A DNA stretch of 64,000 nt from Lineolata rhizophorae (taxonomy: Eukaryota > Ascomycota > Dothideomycetes > Lineolatales > Lineolataceae). Shown piece after piece: positions 22,853-34,822 of the stretch (positions are counted from its first letter, which is position 1; each line of letters begins with the position of its first letter). The stretch lies in the NCBI GenBank assembly GCA_010093515.1, contig MU001671.1:1324535-1388534 (forward strand), read 5' to 3'. A program made the position numbers and the translations under genes. The notes beneath the pieces were generated by a model. The model saw only the letters and a list, made by a program, of their open reading frames with translations, was not told the DNA's origin and made no database searches.

Positions 22853-24149
22853 TCAAGCCTCCTCACCATCAAGTTGCTCAGTCGCGTCTAACCCGCGCAT
22901 TACTTCCGCCACCTCATCCGGATCGGTGATGGCCCAGACGCCGCCGCCTTTGACTTGGCCCTTCATCCCGACCTCTTTGCCGACCAGGTTACGTCCCACC
23001 TTGCCCGGACCAATCCCGATCCACCTCCTGACCTTCTCCTCTTGATCCAGGTACTTGACCGAGTCCCACCACCGCACCGTCTCGACGCATTGGCGCGCGA
23101 GTAGCTCCTTAAGCTGCTCACGTGACGTGAAGGGGCGCGCCGAGACGTTGGAGACGCAGGGAATGATGCCCGGAAACTTGACCATGTCTTCCCCCGTCGT
23201 CGGCGAGGGGCTGTTGAGTATGCGTTTGACCGTCTCCTGGGCGGGCCTCATGAGGGGGCTGTGGAAGGGGCTGTCGCAATTGAGGCGGACGTGGCGGGGG
23301 TCGTGGCCGCCGAACTGGCGCAAGTGGGTCAGCAGCTCCGTGATCTTGTCGATGAAGCCGCTCAGCACGATCTGGTTCTTGGAGTTGATGTTCGCGATGA
23401 GCACCTCCTCGACCGACGGGTTCTCCTCCGAGTCCTGCTTGGACCCGGCCGACTTGAGCTCGAGGAAGTCGTAGATGCCCTCGGTCAGCGCCTTGAGACG
23501 CTCCTCGTTCTCGCACACGAGCGCCACCATGCCGACCTCGCGGCCGCCCTCGCGCTCCGTGGCCTCCTTGGCGCAGGCCGCCATGACCTCGGCCCGGCGC
23601 CGCACTAGCCGCAGCGCGTCCGGGAACGACAGGTAGCCGCCGGCGACGAGGGCGGCAAACTCGCCGAGCGAGTGGCCCAGCGTCACGTCGACGCGCGCCT
23701 CCATCCGAAACCCGAACTCGCGCTCCAGCACCCGCAGGATGATGACCGACGTCGCCATGATGGCGGGCTGCGCGTTCTCTGTCGCCGACAGCATCGAGCT
23801 GGGCCCCTCGGCGATGATGCGCGACAGCGGATGCTTGAGGTTCGAATCGATCTCGTCGAGCATGGGCTGCACGGTGCGTGGGAACGCGTCTAGCCAGGGC
23901 GCCACCATGCCGACGCGTTGCACTCCTTGGCCTAGATGCGGCCAAGCGTTTGGCAAACTCTGATTAGTCTTCAAAGTTCAATTCTCCTAGCGTCACAACG
24001 CCGGGCGTGGACGTTGGCGTTTGGGACGCACCTGGGAAGAACAGGGCCGTTCGCGGCCGCCGCGCTGGTGCCGCCGAGCTATACCATCGCGGCCCCTTTC
24101 GCGTGGAGCGGACGCATCTCGCGCTCGACCAGGCGGAGCTTCCCCGCAT
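22853..24149 (-). CDS. MCT1: Malonyl-CoA:ACP transacylase, mitochondrial
   Basis: Transfers malonyl from CoA to acyl carrier protein in mitochondrial type II fatty acid synthesis (FabD/Mct1 family), the pathway that supplies octanoate for lipoic acid. Two exons (24032-24149 and 22853-23931) give 398 residues. The N-terminus is rich in Arg, Ser and Ala (SSAWSSARCVRSTRKGPRW) without acidic residues, a good matrix-targeting sequence. FFPGQGVQRVGM, the FabD opening motif, spans the 100-nt intron (GTGCGT donor, CTAG acceptor). The nucleophile motif GHSLGEFAAL has Ser127. Downstream are IANINSKNQIVLSG, NCDSPFHSPLM with the partner His, and CVSNVSARPFTS. Length and motifs are those of a whole enzyme. 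Start at 24149 is the only ATG that gives the presequence in this frame. Confidence 0.95.
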
Positions 24150-27100
24150 CGCTGTGGTTGGTGGCCGGGGGACGATTGATGACTGGGCGATTGATGGCCG
24201 AGCGCGGTGTCAAGGCTGCGGACGAAGAAAGAAAGATCACGCCGCGGCGAAAGCCATCCCAAACAGGCGCGGGAATGGGAGGGGAGGTTGGAGGTCGTGA
24301 TGATGGAGCGGGCGTGAGTCCAGCAGTTTATGAGTCCCCGCGGCCGCGCGGAAGGAAGGTTTGGTCCGGGCTCGCGGCCGTGCATGACCTCAGACCTCGG
24401 GCTGCCGCGGCGTCCCCCGTTCGTTCCCGCGGGGAAGTCGTGCCGAAGCGAGCGAAGCGAAAACCTTCCCCAACCTCTGGACAGAGAGAATTCTCTCCAC
24501 TCGGGCTGTCCTTGTTGCTTCTAGAGTACACTCAAATCCACTCAGCTAATACTCCATTAGTATAAAGCTCTACTGTGCATAACGTCTAATCAATCACAGC
24601 TAACACTCAGACTAATTTGTTTTACTTGGATCGCCGTGAAATGATCCCGTTTGAGCAACCCGGGCCAACGGGCGCCGGGTTTCAGTCGCGTGGAAAAGAG
24701 GGGAGCTCTAGACCTGAAAGATTTAAGACCTTCGCATGACTGCAACTTTATTCGGAAAATTGTACGTACTACGTAGTCGTGCTAGACTCCTACTAGTCTA
24801 AGAATTCAAAAACCAACCTTGATAGAAATGAGTGAAACTGACTGTGACGAGAGGCCATTAGCCTGCTAACCTCCCGCTCCGAGAGTGAAAATCGACCCTC
24901 AACGAGCCTACCAAATCACACTCGCAACAGAGAAAGAAACACGACCCGCAGCCACATCAATAATTCTTCAACCCTTCTCGCAACCACTCCGCCAACGCAG
25001 CGAACAGCAAACCCCTTATCCCACCGTCCGTCTTCCCCCTAGCCAATGACACCGGCTTGCTGCGCCCTTCCTACCGGCTCAGAACCTGTTTGCCTCGTTC
25101 CCGGCGCGGTGGATCAGTGCCCACCCAACGGACGGCCCATTGCGCACCGCGTCGCAGGCACGCTACACACGCGGCTATAAATAATACGTCCCGTAGCTTC
25201 ACGCGCCCCACCAGCCACACCGGACCCGATTCGATTGCGGACGAGGAGTTGGGGCGTACCAACCACAGCCGGGGGGATTTGCGTCTGGCTGGGTAAGTTG
25301 TGCATCGTTCCCGGCGCCGCGGGCAGCCTTTCGGCGTCTGGAATGTCTCAGGACGCCGATGCATGGGGGTGGGAGGCGCGGGCCGGGCGAGGGGACAAGA
25401 TGGAAAGCGAACTGATGCTCCGCTGTGCCGCACCCTGGGGGTCAGAGCCTCGCCAAAACGCTTGGGCCGAAGAGGCGGCAGAAACCCGGGGCCCGGACGC
25501 GTTTGCCATTGGGAACGGCCCCGGCTGATTGGTAGCATTTTGAAACAAGCGGAGAGGCGAAGGGTGCGAACCCGTTTTAACACATGGAGCTCGACCTCCG
25601 TTTTTGGGTTGTGGGATATAAAAAACACAAGTATAGCTGGAGTACAGTACGTAAAGGGCTTGGTGCGTTTCGAGGTTGGAAGGCTGTGGTCCCTCTTTGA
25701 GCGCGCATTCTTGGCGCTGCAAGGAACTCTCCGCTCGAGAGGTATGAGCGGCCTCCCATCTCCGCGATCAATTCCAGCGCAGCGGGTCTGTAACAAAACA
25801 ACAAAGGAGGGCGCGTCTGACCGACTCGGCGTATCTTGGTCGGCTAGGCCTCAAACGCAACTGAACGTAGCGATGCGGAGTTTTCAGTACTACCACTCAC
25901 AATGTCAACTGGGACCGCTCCACTTGTGCCGTCCATCGACGATCACGCGCTAAAGCCTGGTGAAAATTTCGGCGGAGACGACTGGCGAATTTGATGTGAC
26001 CAGTCAACTCGTCTCGGCGCTGCGCCGCACAAAACCCCCAGCAGACGAACGAGCGAGCCCACGCAGCCTACCCGATCCCCCCGACCGCCCGCATCTTCCC
26101 GCACCAAAGAGGTCGGGGTCCCGGCGACGGGTCGGGAACCTGGCCGCGGCCCGCCATCGAAGGGTAGCCCGGCAGAGGGCACCAGCGGGTTGAACCCGTC
26201 CCGCATGCGTCCCTTGCTGTTTTCCGACACGGGAAAAGCCGTTGTCGGGACAGTACGTCGGTATGCGCAGGCACATACAGTAGACGTGTGAAAAAAGAAA
26301 CTGTCACAACATAAGTACGTCGTCCCTGGCCATCACGTCGCCCCCGCACCGGGCCTTGTGGCTTTTCCCATCCGTGAGTGTGGAGGAAGCGGAAGGGCGG
26401 GGTCGAACGGGGTGGAAAACTCAGTCTAGCGAAGCGAGAAGAGTAGGGCCGAACGAAGATCGTCGTCCTGCAAGACATTTGGACTAAAGCGACGACGGAT
26501 ACGTACGTTCCCTGGTTGAAGAGCGTGATTGCATTTCTCGGTTGTCGAACCGAGAAAGCAAAGCGGAGCCTAGCTTGCGCGGACGAAGCAAGACATATTA
26601 AAGCAAGCCTGCGTAGTAGACTGAAGCAACGGGACGAAGTGGGAGGGACCACAGTCCAGGATAACCAATCCGGCAACACTATGCCAGCCTAACAGAGGCG
26701 AGAGACTAGGGTAGTGGTGAAGACAGATAGCCTATACGTTATTGACTGGCAGTTCCGGTGATGGCAGCGCTGTGCTACGACTGCCGCCCATGCCACGGCG
26801 CTGCAAAGGCGACGGTCGTGTTTTTCATTTTTGCCGCCGCCCGGGGACAAGGGACCAGGCTCGAGGCCAACCGCAAAAGTGCGCTGGCGCGCCGGGCCAT
26901 CGGACCCGCGCGGACCAGGGTGATGGCCGGGGCTGGGAAGAGGAGAGGGGGTAAGTACATACGTCGTACCTACTCGTGCCCAGCGGATGGGTTTGCTGCA
27001 GAGCGCCGACTGGTAGCACGAAGTTCTCTGGGTACGTGGAGGGGGTTCCGTGGAAGCGCAGGCTAGCAAGGGAGGGAGGGGGGCTTAACAGAGAGCGTCA

Positions 27101-30100
27101 TCCCTGCATCGATTGGAGCAATCATATCGCGGGCTGGCCTCGCGCGGTCGGTTTCGAAACGCGGCTTACAAGGCGAAGACGGGCCTGTGAGGGTGAAGAC
27201 GGCTGGGGCGGTGTTCCCCCCTGGCGGGTCCCCTCCGCACGCGTAGCGCGCCAAGCGGGCAAGGGAGGGGTTGAGAAGGGGGGGGGGAAGGGAATGGACC
27301 GTACGGAACATCAGAGATCCGCCGCGCTGCTGAGACATGGGCGGCCCCGGCGCCTGCGTCCTGGGCGACTATCGATGCCAGCGCGGGCGGTTCGAGCGAG
27401 AAGGGCCGGCGAGACGGCGGCGGCGAGTGAGAGGCGTCATTCCCAGACTTCTAGGTATGTCACAGCCCGGCGTCGAAAAGCAAAAGAGCAACGCCGAGCA
27501 TGTCTTATACAGCGCATCCTACACACGTCTTCTGCGCTCTAGTTTGACTACTAACCTAGTGCTTCACGCGCAACGCGCGCAGTCGCGAAGGAATGAGGTG
27601 GGTTGGTAGGAAGACTGTGTGACGCAGGCGTGCGACGACTCGGACTGGCCCGCGTCAGCCCTTGTAGCCGCCGACGCGATGCAGGCGGCGCCAAATGCGA
27701 GCAGGCCGATAGCTGCGAAGGAGCGCCAGCGCCAGCTGACGCCCGGTCCCGAGAGGGCCACGACTCCCACCCAACCCAAAGCGCCGAATCGAGCCGGACC
27801 ACGCCCCGGAGAGGGGTTGAAGGGGTTAGGGAGAGGAGGAGTACGAGGGGAAGGAGGAGGAGGAGGAGGAGGAGGGACGGAACCGGGAGCGAGACCAAGG
27901 TCGGCCTCGATCAAGCAATCTAGTATCTCGGACCCGTGATGGCGGCTGTCTCGAGGCGGCGCCGGCTGGCACGTCCCCATCGTCCATCCATGTCTCCCAG
28001 TCCCAGTTTTTCTCTGGCGCGCACAAGAGACGTGCGTGCCGTGCCGCGTGGGCGCGCCAATTGCATGCGAGCGACGGCGTGCGTTCGCGCGTGCATGAAT
28101 TCTTTCATCCCTTCTCTTTCTCAAATCGGAGGGGGGCCCCAAGGATGGTGAAAACGTGGCCATCGTTCTCGAACGGCGTGCCTCTGCTTCTCTCACCTAT
28201 AAGCAGCTGGAGGGGGGAGGGAGAGATGCAGCCCTCCGACTCGCCGCGAACCTGCGCGCGCGGCGCGGCGCGGCGCGGCCAGGGCGCCTTCCCCTCGGAG
28301 TGCGGGCGGTCGCGGCTTCGGTCCCTGCTGCGGCAACCGGGTGGTCTGTACTGTAAAGTTGGGTCAGTTCGTCACTGGTCCAACTCGGGCCGGGCGGATA
28401 GCGCGCTTTGGTAAGCTCGCCGTCCAAGTTTACTCGCGCAATATTGCGAGGACGCCGTATTTTACCCAGCTTTATAGGCCGCCGGGCGATGGGGGGAGGG
28501 ATCGCGGCGTCTCAACTCGGGGCGTGGCGCGCCAACCGGAGCGGGCGGTGGTGAGACGGCGTGACGGGGAAGCGGCCGCCGCGGGGCGACGGCAGTCAGG
28601 CGCGAGTCGAAGTCGCACCGGACGGCTGCCCCCGCGGCCGGGGCGCATTGGAGCCCTCCTGGGCAGGCAGTATAGAGGGCGGAGGATATATGGAGGCACT
28701 CCGTACAAGGCCGCAAGGCAGACTGCGCTTTCCGGCGGGGGCCGTTGCGAGGGGGAAAGGTAGCCAGGAAAAGAAAAATAAAAAGGCGGAGAAAGGGGGC
28801 CAAACGGCGCAAGAGGCGTCGAGGCGATGGGCGGGTCGCGCAAACGAGCTGGGATGGGGTGTGACGGAGGCGAGCGGGCCCGAAGCGCAGCGAGCGCGCG
28901 GGCTCCGCGTGCGTCGCTCGGCAGGCTGACGGCAGAGGGCGGAGCACCCCCGGCTGGCGAATCGTTGGCGCCGCTGCGGCTTTTTGCCAGAGCGCACGCC
29001 CGCCCTGCGCTCCGTCACCACGGTCGGCGCCTGCGCCCCCATGCATGTATGTACATATGTACACCTCGCCATCAAAACTTTGGCGTGCCGGGGTGTCGCG
29101 GGCCCGCGAACGGGTCGTGAATGGTTCGCTGCTATTTGTCGGCCATGGCACCGCGGCGAGAGGGCGGTGTAAACGAGGGCTAGCCAGCCCTACAGCGCGC
29201 TACATGCATCGTTTAATTGTATGTGCGTATAGAGAGTCCGGGGAAACAGGAGAGACCGTGAGGGGGGAGGACTGCAAGTGCCGCCGACCTGCCGGCCGCG
29301 CGCTCGTGGCGACCTCTCTGCTCACACGCCGCGCCCCCGACTGGTCCTCCCCCCTCCCCCCCCCTCACCCCCCCCAAATGCGCAGCACATCGTTCCTTCC
29401 CTCTCGGCTCTCGGGCACCCTAGAAGCGCTCGAGCACCGCAGTCTGCGTACATACCGCCAGCGAATTAGTCGGTTGCGTCCGCGCGCCCCCACCCCGGGG
29501 TGGTGCACTTGGCGGCGGACTTCAGATTGAAGAAGCAATGGATCTGAGCCAGGTCTGTGCCTAAGTTGGTTGCGCGCAGGAGGGCAGCAAGATCGTAGGG
29601 ATGATGCGCCGAACGACGACGATCAGTGCTTTCCCCCCTCTCAACATCCGTCGCAGGCGGCGGCGGCGGCGGCGGGTTAGCACGCACTTCATATGGCTGC
29701 GAGGACCCTTTGCAACACCCCCTGTCCGCTGTCCGCAATGATGTGGGCCGACGCGGAGACACCGAGGGCGGGCAGGCGCAGACGGGCGGGACGCGGGGGT
29801 GCGGATCGGTTGCGCCAACAAAGAGAGAGGGTGAAATGAGGGTGCGGTGAAATGCAGGCGGGCACGGCGGGCGGGCAGCGAGGGCGTGGCGCGGGAGCAG
29901 ATGCGGCACCGCAGGCTGGCGCGCCTGGCGGCGCCGCGACTCGTCCCAACGTGCAGCGGCGCGCGAGGCTGGCACCGGCGCAGGCCTGCCCCGGGGGATG
30001 GCCCGTGTGCCGCCCACCCAGCAGTGGACACCCCCCCCCCAAGTCCCCGCCCGCGGCGCCGGCGAGCCAGAGCCTGGCGTCAGCCGGCCGCCGGTCGACG

Positions 30101-31097
30101 GAGCGTTGAAGCGCCTTGCACCCTCCCCCCTGCCCTGCCGACCGGCCCGCCCAATCACCGCCCGCCCCGAGCCCTGCGCCTGCCCTCGCTGCCAGCTTGC
30201 CGCGGAAGACAAAAAGAACAGCCGCCCGCTGTCCGACCACCCTTCCCGCCCAGCTCTGCCCGCTTCGCCGCCAGCGCAGCTATATTTCCCTTCCCCTTCG
30301 GATCGTCGCCGGCCCACGACAATTGCTGCCGCCGCTGCTGCCGCCGCACGCTGCTACGCCGGCCTCGCCCGCCTGCTCGTCGCCCGCCCGCCGTTCATTT
30401 TCTGCGCCCGTCGCCCGACCCGAGTACCGCTCCCGCTTTCTTTTTCCGCCGCCGCTCGCCTCGCCGCCGCCGGGTTGGCCCTCCCCCGTCCGTCGCGGCT
30501 ACCACCCGCCCTCGCCTCGCTAGCCGAGCCACCCGCGACGGCCTCGCCCACCACCTTCGGCCGGCGCGCCCCAGTCAACCACGCCTTCCCGCTGCCTCAA
30601 ACTTTGGGAAAGAGCTCTCCGCCGCGCCCCGATCCAAGCGCCGTGGTTTTCCTCCGGCTCCGACCACATCGTCGCGGACTCGCCTAGCGCTAACGACTGC
30701 CGCGGCTACGCGCCTGCTCGCCCTCCCTTGGTGTCGCAAGCAAAGCAACTTGTGGAACTGCTGCTACGCCCGCCTTCCCGAGTGCAATCCGCAACGACGC
30801 GGCGATCTGACCTCGGTCGGCCCTGACGAGTCACCGGCATTATTACTGCGGATTGGAGACCTGCCCTATTCCACTCCTCCTATCCCAGAGGCCCGCCCAC
30901 CCCCTGGGCTGCAAAAGTGAGCCTCAACTAGCTCTCGTTGTTCCAGTCGCTATCAGCATAAGCCGCGAATCGCTGGCGCGGTTTTCCGCCTCCCGTCTTT
31001 CCTCCAGTCCCTTTTCACTTTCTTTTGGGCCGCCCGCCCGCCCGCCGCCTCTTTTGTCTGTCTTTCCTGACTCGGCCGGCAAAGCCACCCAGACACC
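24150..31097. other. Seven-kilobase gene-poor region
   Basis: No convincing gene was found on either strand. 24530-25020 is AT-rich with few open frames. From 25020 on, the DNA is GC-rich with many overlapping open frames of Arg/Pro/Gly/Ser-rich content, none showing known motifs. 27855-27880 holds a GGA microsatellite, and 29347-29378 has C-runs. The last kilobase (about 30100-31097) is a strong pyrimidine-rich CCG/CTT stretch that reads as the long promoter and 5' leader of the gene at 31098. Long upstream regions of this kind are common before fungal transcription-factor genes. Confidence 0.5.
27855..27880. repeat. GGA microsatellite
   Basis: About eight tandem GGA units in an otherwise purine-rich intergenic stretch. 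No open frame of interest uses it. Confidence 0.8.
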
Positions 31098-33699
31098 ATG
31101 ACCACCGTCGTGGAGGGCGTACAGAACGGAGCTGATCATTCCCGAAAGGACCGCCCCGCCGAGCCTCCCGCCTCTGGATTCACCGCGGTCAATGGTCGGC
31201 CCTCCCCTCCGCAGCCTCCGAGGACGAATGGAATGACCGTGGGTGAACACCGCACCTCCCCAACGTCGACGGCCACCATAGCGACGGAGAATACGTCGCT
31301 CTCTCCCCAGTCAGCGCATCATTCGCACAGCCTGGCAAACGGCTATCGTCACGCCAGTCCCGGCAAGCGCAAGCGGTCCGGTTCCGAAGTCAACGGGAGC
31401 AATTTGTCCCAGAGCGGTGGGCCCGCGCTTGAGACATCGAAGCGGAAACTAGAATCGTACGAATCAGACGCCTTGAGGGAGCGGAGCGCTCCCTCAAGCG
31501 TTGCCGCCCGCCACCCGAACTTCGTAGATCCGGCCATCGGCCGACCGCCGAACCTGCGTCTTTCGCACGGCGTTTCTCCCGACAGCGTCAATCCAAGTCC
31601 TTGGTCTGCCACCAGCCACGAAGAAAACGACGATTCCGAGAGCGAGCTCGCCGAGGCGCTTCAGCGCGAATCGAGGAATATGGACGAGCAGCAGAGAGCT
31701 GGCAACGGGGAGTCGCGAGGCATTTCTCTCGGTCATTCTCAGGCCCAGTCGAGCGATTTTAGCACGCCCATCACTACGGCGCGAACCGCGGCCGGTGTGC
31801 AGGTAGACACCAAGAGACGGAAGAGGGTACGGGATCTGCTTTGCGCCGTGTTTCTGGTAGCTGAAACCGACTAACATCAACTTTGCGCAGGTGTTTAGCA
31901 ACCGGACAAAGACAGGCTGCCAGACCTGCAGAAAGCGAAAGAAAAAATGCGATGAGGCCAAGCCAGAATGTTGGTTTCCCGTCCCCCTCGAAAATTATTT
32001 ATTGGCCCTGGAATTTCGTCATACATGCTTTTCAAATTCTGACACGTTTTGTGCGCAGGCAACAATTGCATCCGCGGCGGATTCGTGTGCGAGGGCTACG
32101 TCAGCAAGGCGACGTGGTCATCGAAGCCACCGATGAACAAAATTCCAGTTGCCCTCCAATCCAAGGAGCGCGGCGGCTACAATCCCGTACCAATATGGCC
32201 TAGGTAAGGACTCATTGAATTTGTCGCGCGAATTTTGGCTTGTTGCTTCCTTTTTTATCGCTTTGCTCTTTCCCCTCGCCAAATTAATTGAGGCGAAGCA
32301 CCGCCTCGCGAAACGTCGGCTCGCGATTCCCAAGTTGCGGTTGAAACAAACAACAACAACTTGAGATCCGAGGCACGCTTAAAATAGACATTTCATGTTG
32401 CGTTTCAATTCGAACCGCCGCGGCAACGCATTACTGATCAAGTACAGTCGCGACCCATACTCGGCGGACCTGAGCGCGCCTCAGGCGCCAGACAACGGGC
32501 GCGCGCGGGCGAGGCCAGCACCCGCCGAAGGGAGTTCGTCCCACGACCCGCCGAGGAGGTCGTGGTCGTCGGTGACTTGGCAGGATCAGAACCAGTCTCC
32601 GTATGCCCAAAGCCAACCACCGGCCAACGAAATTCGACAGCCTCCTAGTGCGACGAGCACCCAACCGCCGCAACTTCCCCCGCAACCGCAGCAAGCCCAA
32701 AGCCAGCCCAAAGAGACCATATCTGCCGAACGGCCGGGCTCAGCATCTGCGTCACGAGTGGAGGCACCTCACGTCCAATCAAGTCAAAAGTAAGTCTTGC
32801 CGACTTTGCGATCATGTGACTGGAGTGGTCGCGTTTGTTGTCAAAACAACGAACAAGCACCCCCTCTGTTCACTCCACGAGCCCCTGGAAATTGTCTCAC
32901 CCTTCCTTTTCTCAGCAACATGGCTGACCCTCGGTGTTCCGTCAGCATGATGACCTCGCAATCCGCCCTCATGGCGCAGCACACGGCGCACCAGGCTCTG
33001 CAGCGCGCTGCAAAGACGGAGAAGGAGAAGATGCGCGATGGCGAGTACTTCCACATGTACGACGACCAGCTCATCGACGAGCGCGAGCAGTGCAAGGCGG
33101 CGTTGTATCGCTACAACAGCAATGCGCTGAACCCTGCCAATGGGGTCAGCCGCGAGGAACGGGCGCGCATGTTCCGACAGATTCTACAACCGGGCAGCAC
33201 CGCCGCCGCCGCCACTCCAGCCGCCAACGATGCCGGCGTGCTGGGCAAGGGCGTCTTCGTAGAGGCGGCCTTCACGTGCGAGTACGGGTACAACATCAAC
33301 ATCGGCGACGACGTGGTGATCGGGCACAACTGCACGATCCTCGACTCGGCCCGGGTATCGATTGGGTCGCGCTCCATCATCGGGCCCAACGTCACCATCG
33401 TGTGCACCAACGCGCACACGGACCCAAACTACCGCGCAGGCAGCCAGGGCTGTTTCTACGCCAAGCAGGTCCTGATCGAGGAGGACACGTTTATCGGGGC
33501 GAACGTGACGATCCTGCCGGGCGTCAAGATCGCGAAGGGCTCGACCGTCGGCGCGGGCACGGTCGTAAATAAGGTATGTGTACCGCGGCGTCTTGAGCTG
33601 CTATGTGCTGACGTAGTGCTGCAGAGCGTCCCTCCTGGCGTCGTCGTGTCTGGCAATCCGATGCAGGTCAAGCATGGCGTTCCCCCGCGGAATGCGTAG
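31098..33699 (+). CDS. Zn2Cys6 cluster fused to NodL/maltose-type O-acetyltransferase
   Basis: Six exons (31098-31826, 31891-31969, 32059-32203, 32448-32789, 32916-33573, 33625-33699) give 675 residues. Residues 1-243 are Ser/Pro-rich and disordered with basic patches (KRKRSG, TKRRKR). A fungal binuclear zinc cluster follows with all six cysteines at 253, 256, 263, 270, 273 and 280 (CX2CX6CX6CX2CX6C). The fourth Cys codon is split by an intron with a GTTGGT donor. After a Pro/Gln-rich linker, a maltose-acetyltransferase (Mac) segment starts at about 467 (KEKMRDGEYFHMYDDQLIDE). A left-handed hexapeptide beta-helix follows to the end (NINIGDDVVIGHNCTILD, IGANVTILPGVKI). CTNAHTDPNYR carries the expected catalytic His. 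Acetyl-CoA would be the donor; acceptor sugar or other substrate is unknown. Intron phases agree at every junction, so fusion by mis-joined genes is unlikely. Confidence 0.9.
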
Positions 33700-34784
33700 T
33701 GAGATCGCGTCTTGAGAGAGCAGAGAAGAGAAGCTTGATGGGCATTCTGGTTCAGTCGCAGGGGCCGCTGCACCTACGTATTGGCAAATCGTTGGTTACC
33801 CGCCATGTTGCAAAGTTTTGCTGGTACACTAGGATTGGAAGTGGACGCCAGTCGTTGCAGTCGTTGGACAAGACCGGATTGGCATATACAGGCTGATCAC
33901 AGGACAACTGCGATGCGACGACGGTGTTGAAAAGTCGCCTTGCCATTTGCATCTTTAATGATGCTCTTGTGGGAGGCTATCTGTATTGTAATCGTTGTAC
34001 ATAGTACAAAGTTCTGACGAATTTGACATCGCTTCATGAGCCTACATATCCAATTCACTTGGACGAGTAAGATTCGGAACGTCACTTTTCGTCGCCGCAC
34101 TCGCCTCTAGCCGGTGGGTGCGCTTGCGACTCGACGCCGAACCCCCCTCATCATGGCCCCGAGAGCAGCGAGAGGCGCGCGCACGCAACCAACAATCCCC
34201 TCCCCCTCTCCCACGTGGGAAATCCAGATCCCCCGTTTTCACTAATCTTCCGATCTCCCCCAACACACCAGCCCGCCGCCGCACGCCCCGCCGCCGCCGC
34301 CGCCGCCGCCGCCGCCCAATCAGCCCGCCCGGCGCGTACGCACGTCGGGCGCGACCCCGTCGTCGCCCGGGCGCCCAGACGCCCGTTTCCCCCCCCCCCC
34401 CCCTTCCGGCGGCGCTTAACCAGCGGCACGGCGGGCGCGCAGGTCGTCCGCGCAGCAGGCGTACGTAGCAGGCATGCGCGCCGCACGGCATCCAGCGTGG
34501 GCGCGCGCGCCGCGTCGCGGGCGGAGCGGCCGCGGCGGGCTCGGCGAGGGCGGCGCTTGGGTGCGCGGGAGGAGCTGGTGCGGTTGATGGGGGGGCGGTG
34601 GGCGAGAGGGCTGCGGGGGAGCGTGGCGCCGCTGGGTGGGGAGGCGGAGGGGTTGGAGAGGAGAGAAGGGTGAGGATGGAGATAGGGAGGTGGGGTGCGG
34701 TGGGTTGGGCTGGGATGGGCTGGGCTGGGCTGAGTGTTTGCGCTTGCTTTGCGGCGTGGTGCGGGATGGACTGTTAGGCAGGCA

Positions 34785-34822
34785 GGTAGGTAGGTAGGTA
34801 GGTAGGTAGGGAGGGAGGGAGG
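34785..34822. repeat. GGTA then GGGA tandem microsatellite
   Basis: About six GGTA units are followed by three GGGA units. Just to the left (34700-34735) is a related imperfect GGGCT/GGGAT array. Non-coding. Confidence 0.85.

Noticed and set aside
23118-23945. 275-codon alternative frame inside the malonyl transacylase gene
   Set aside because: Arg-rich shadow of the true frame, which contains GHSLGE and other FabD motifs.
29847-30920. 357-codon plus-strand open frame before the zinc-cluster gene
   Set aside because: Arg/Pro-rich throughout, no motif, and the DNA is a pyrimidine-rich promoter/leader; overlapping frames on both strands are equally open.
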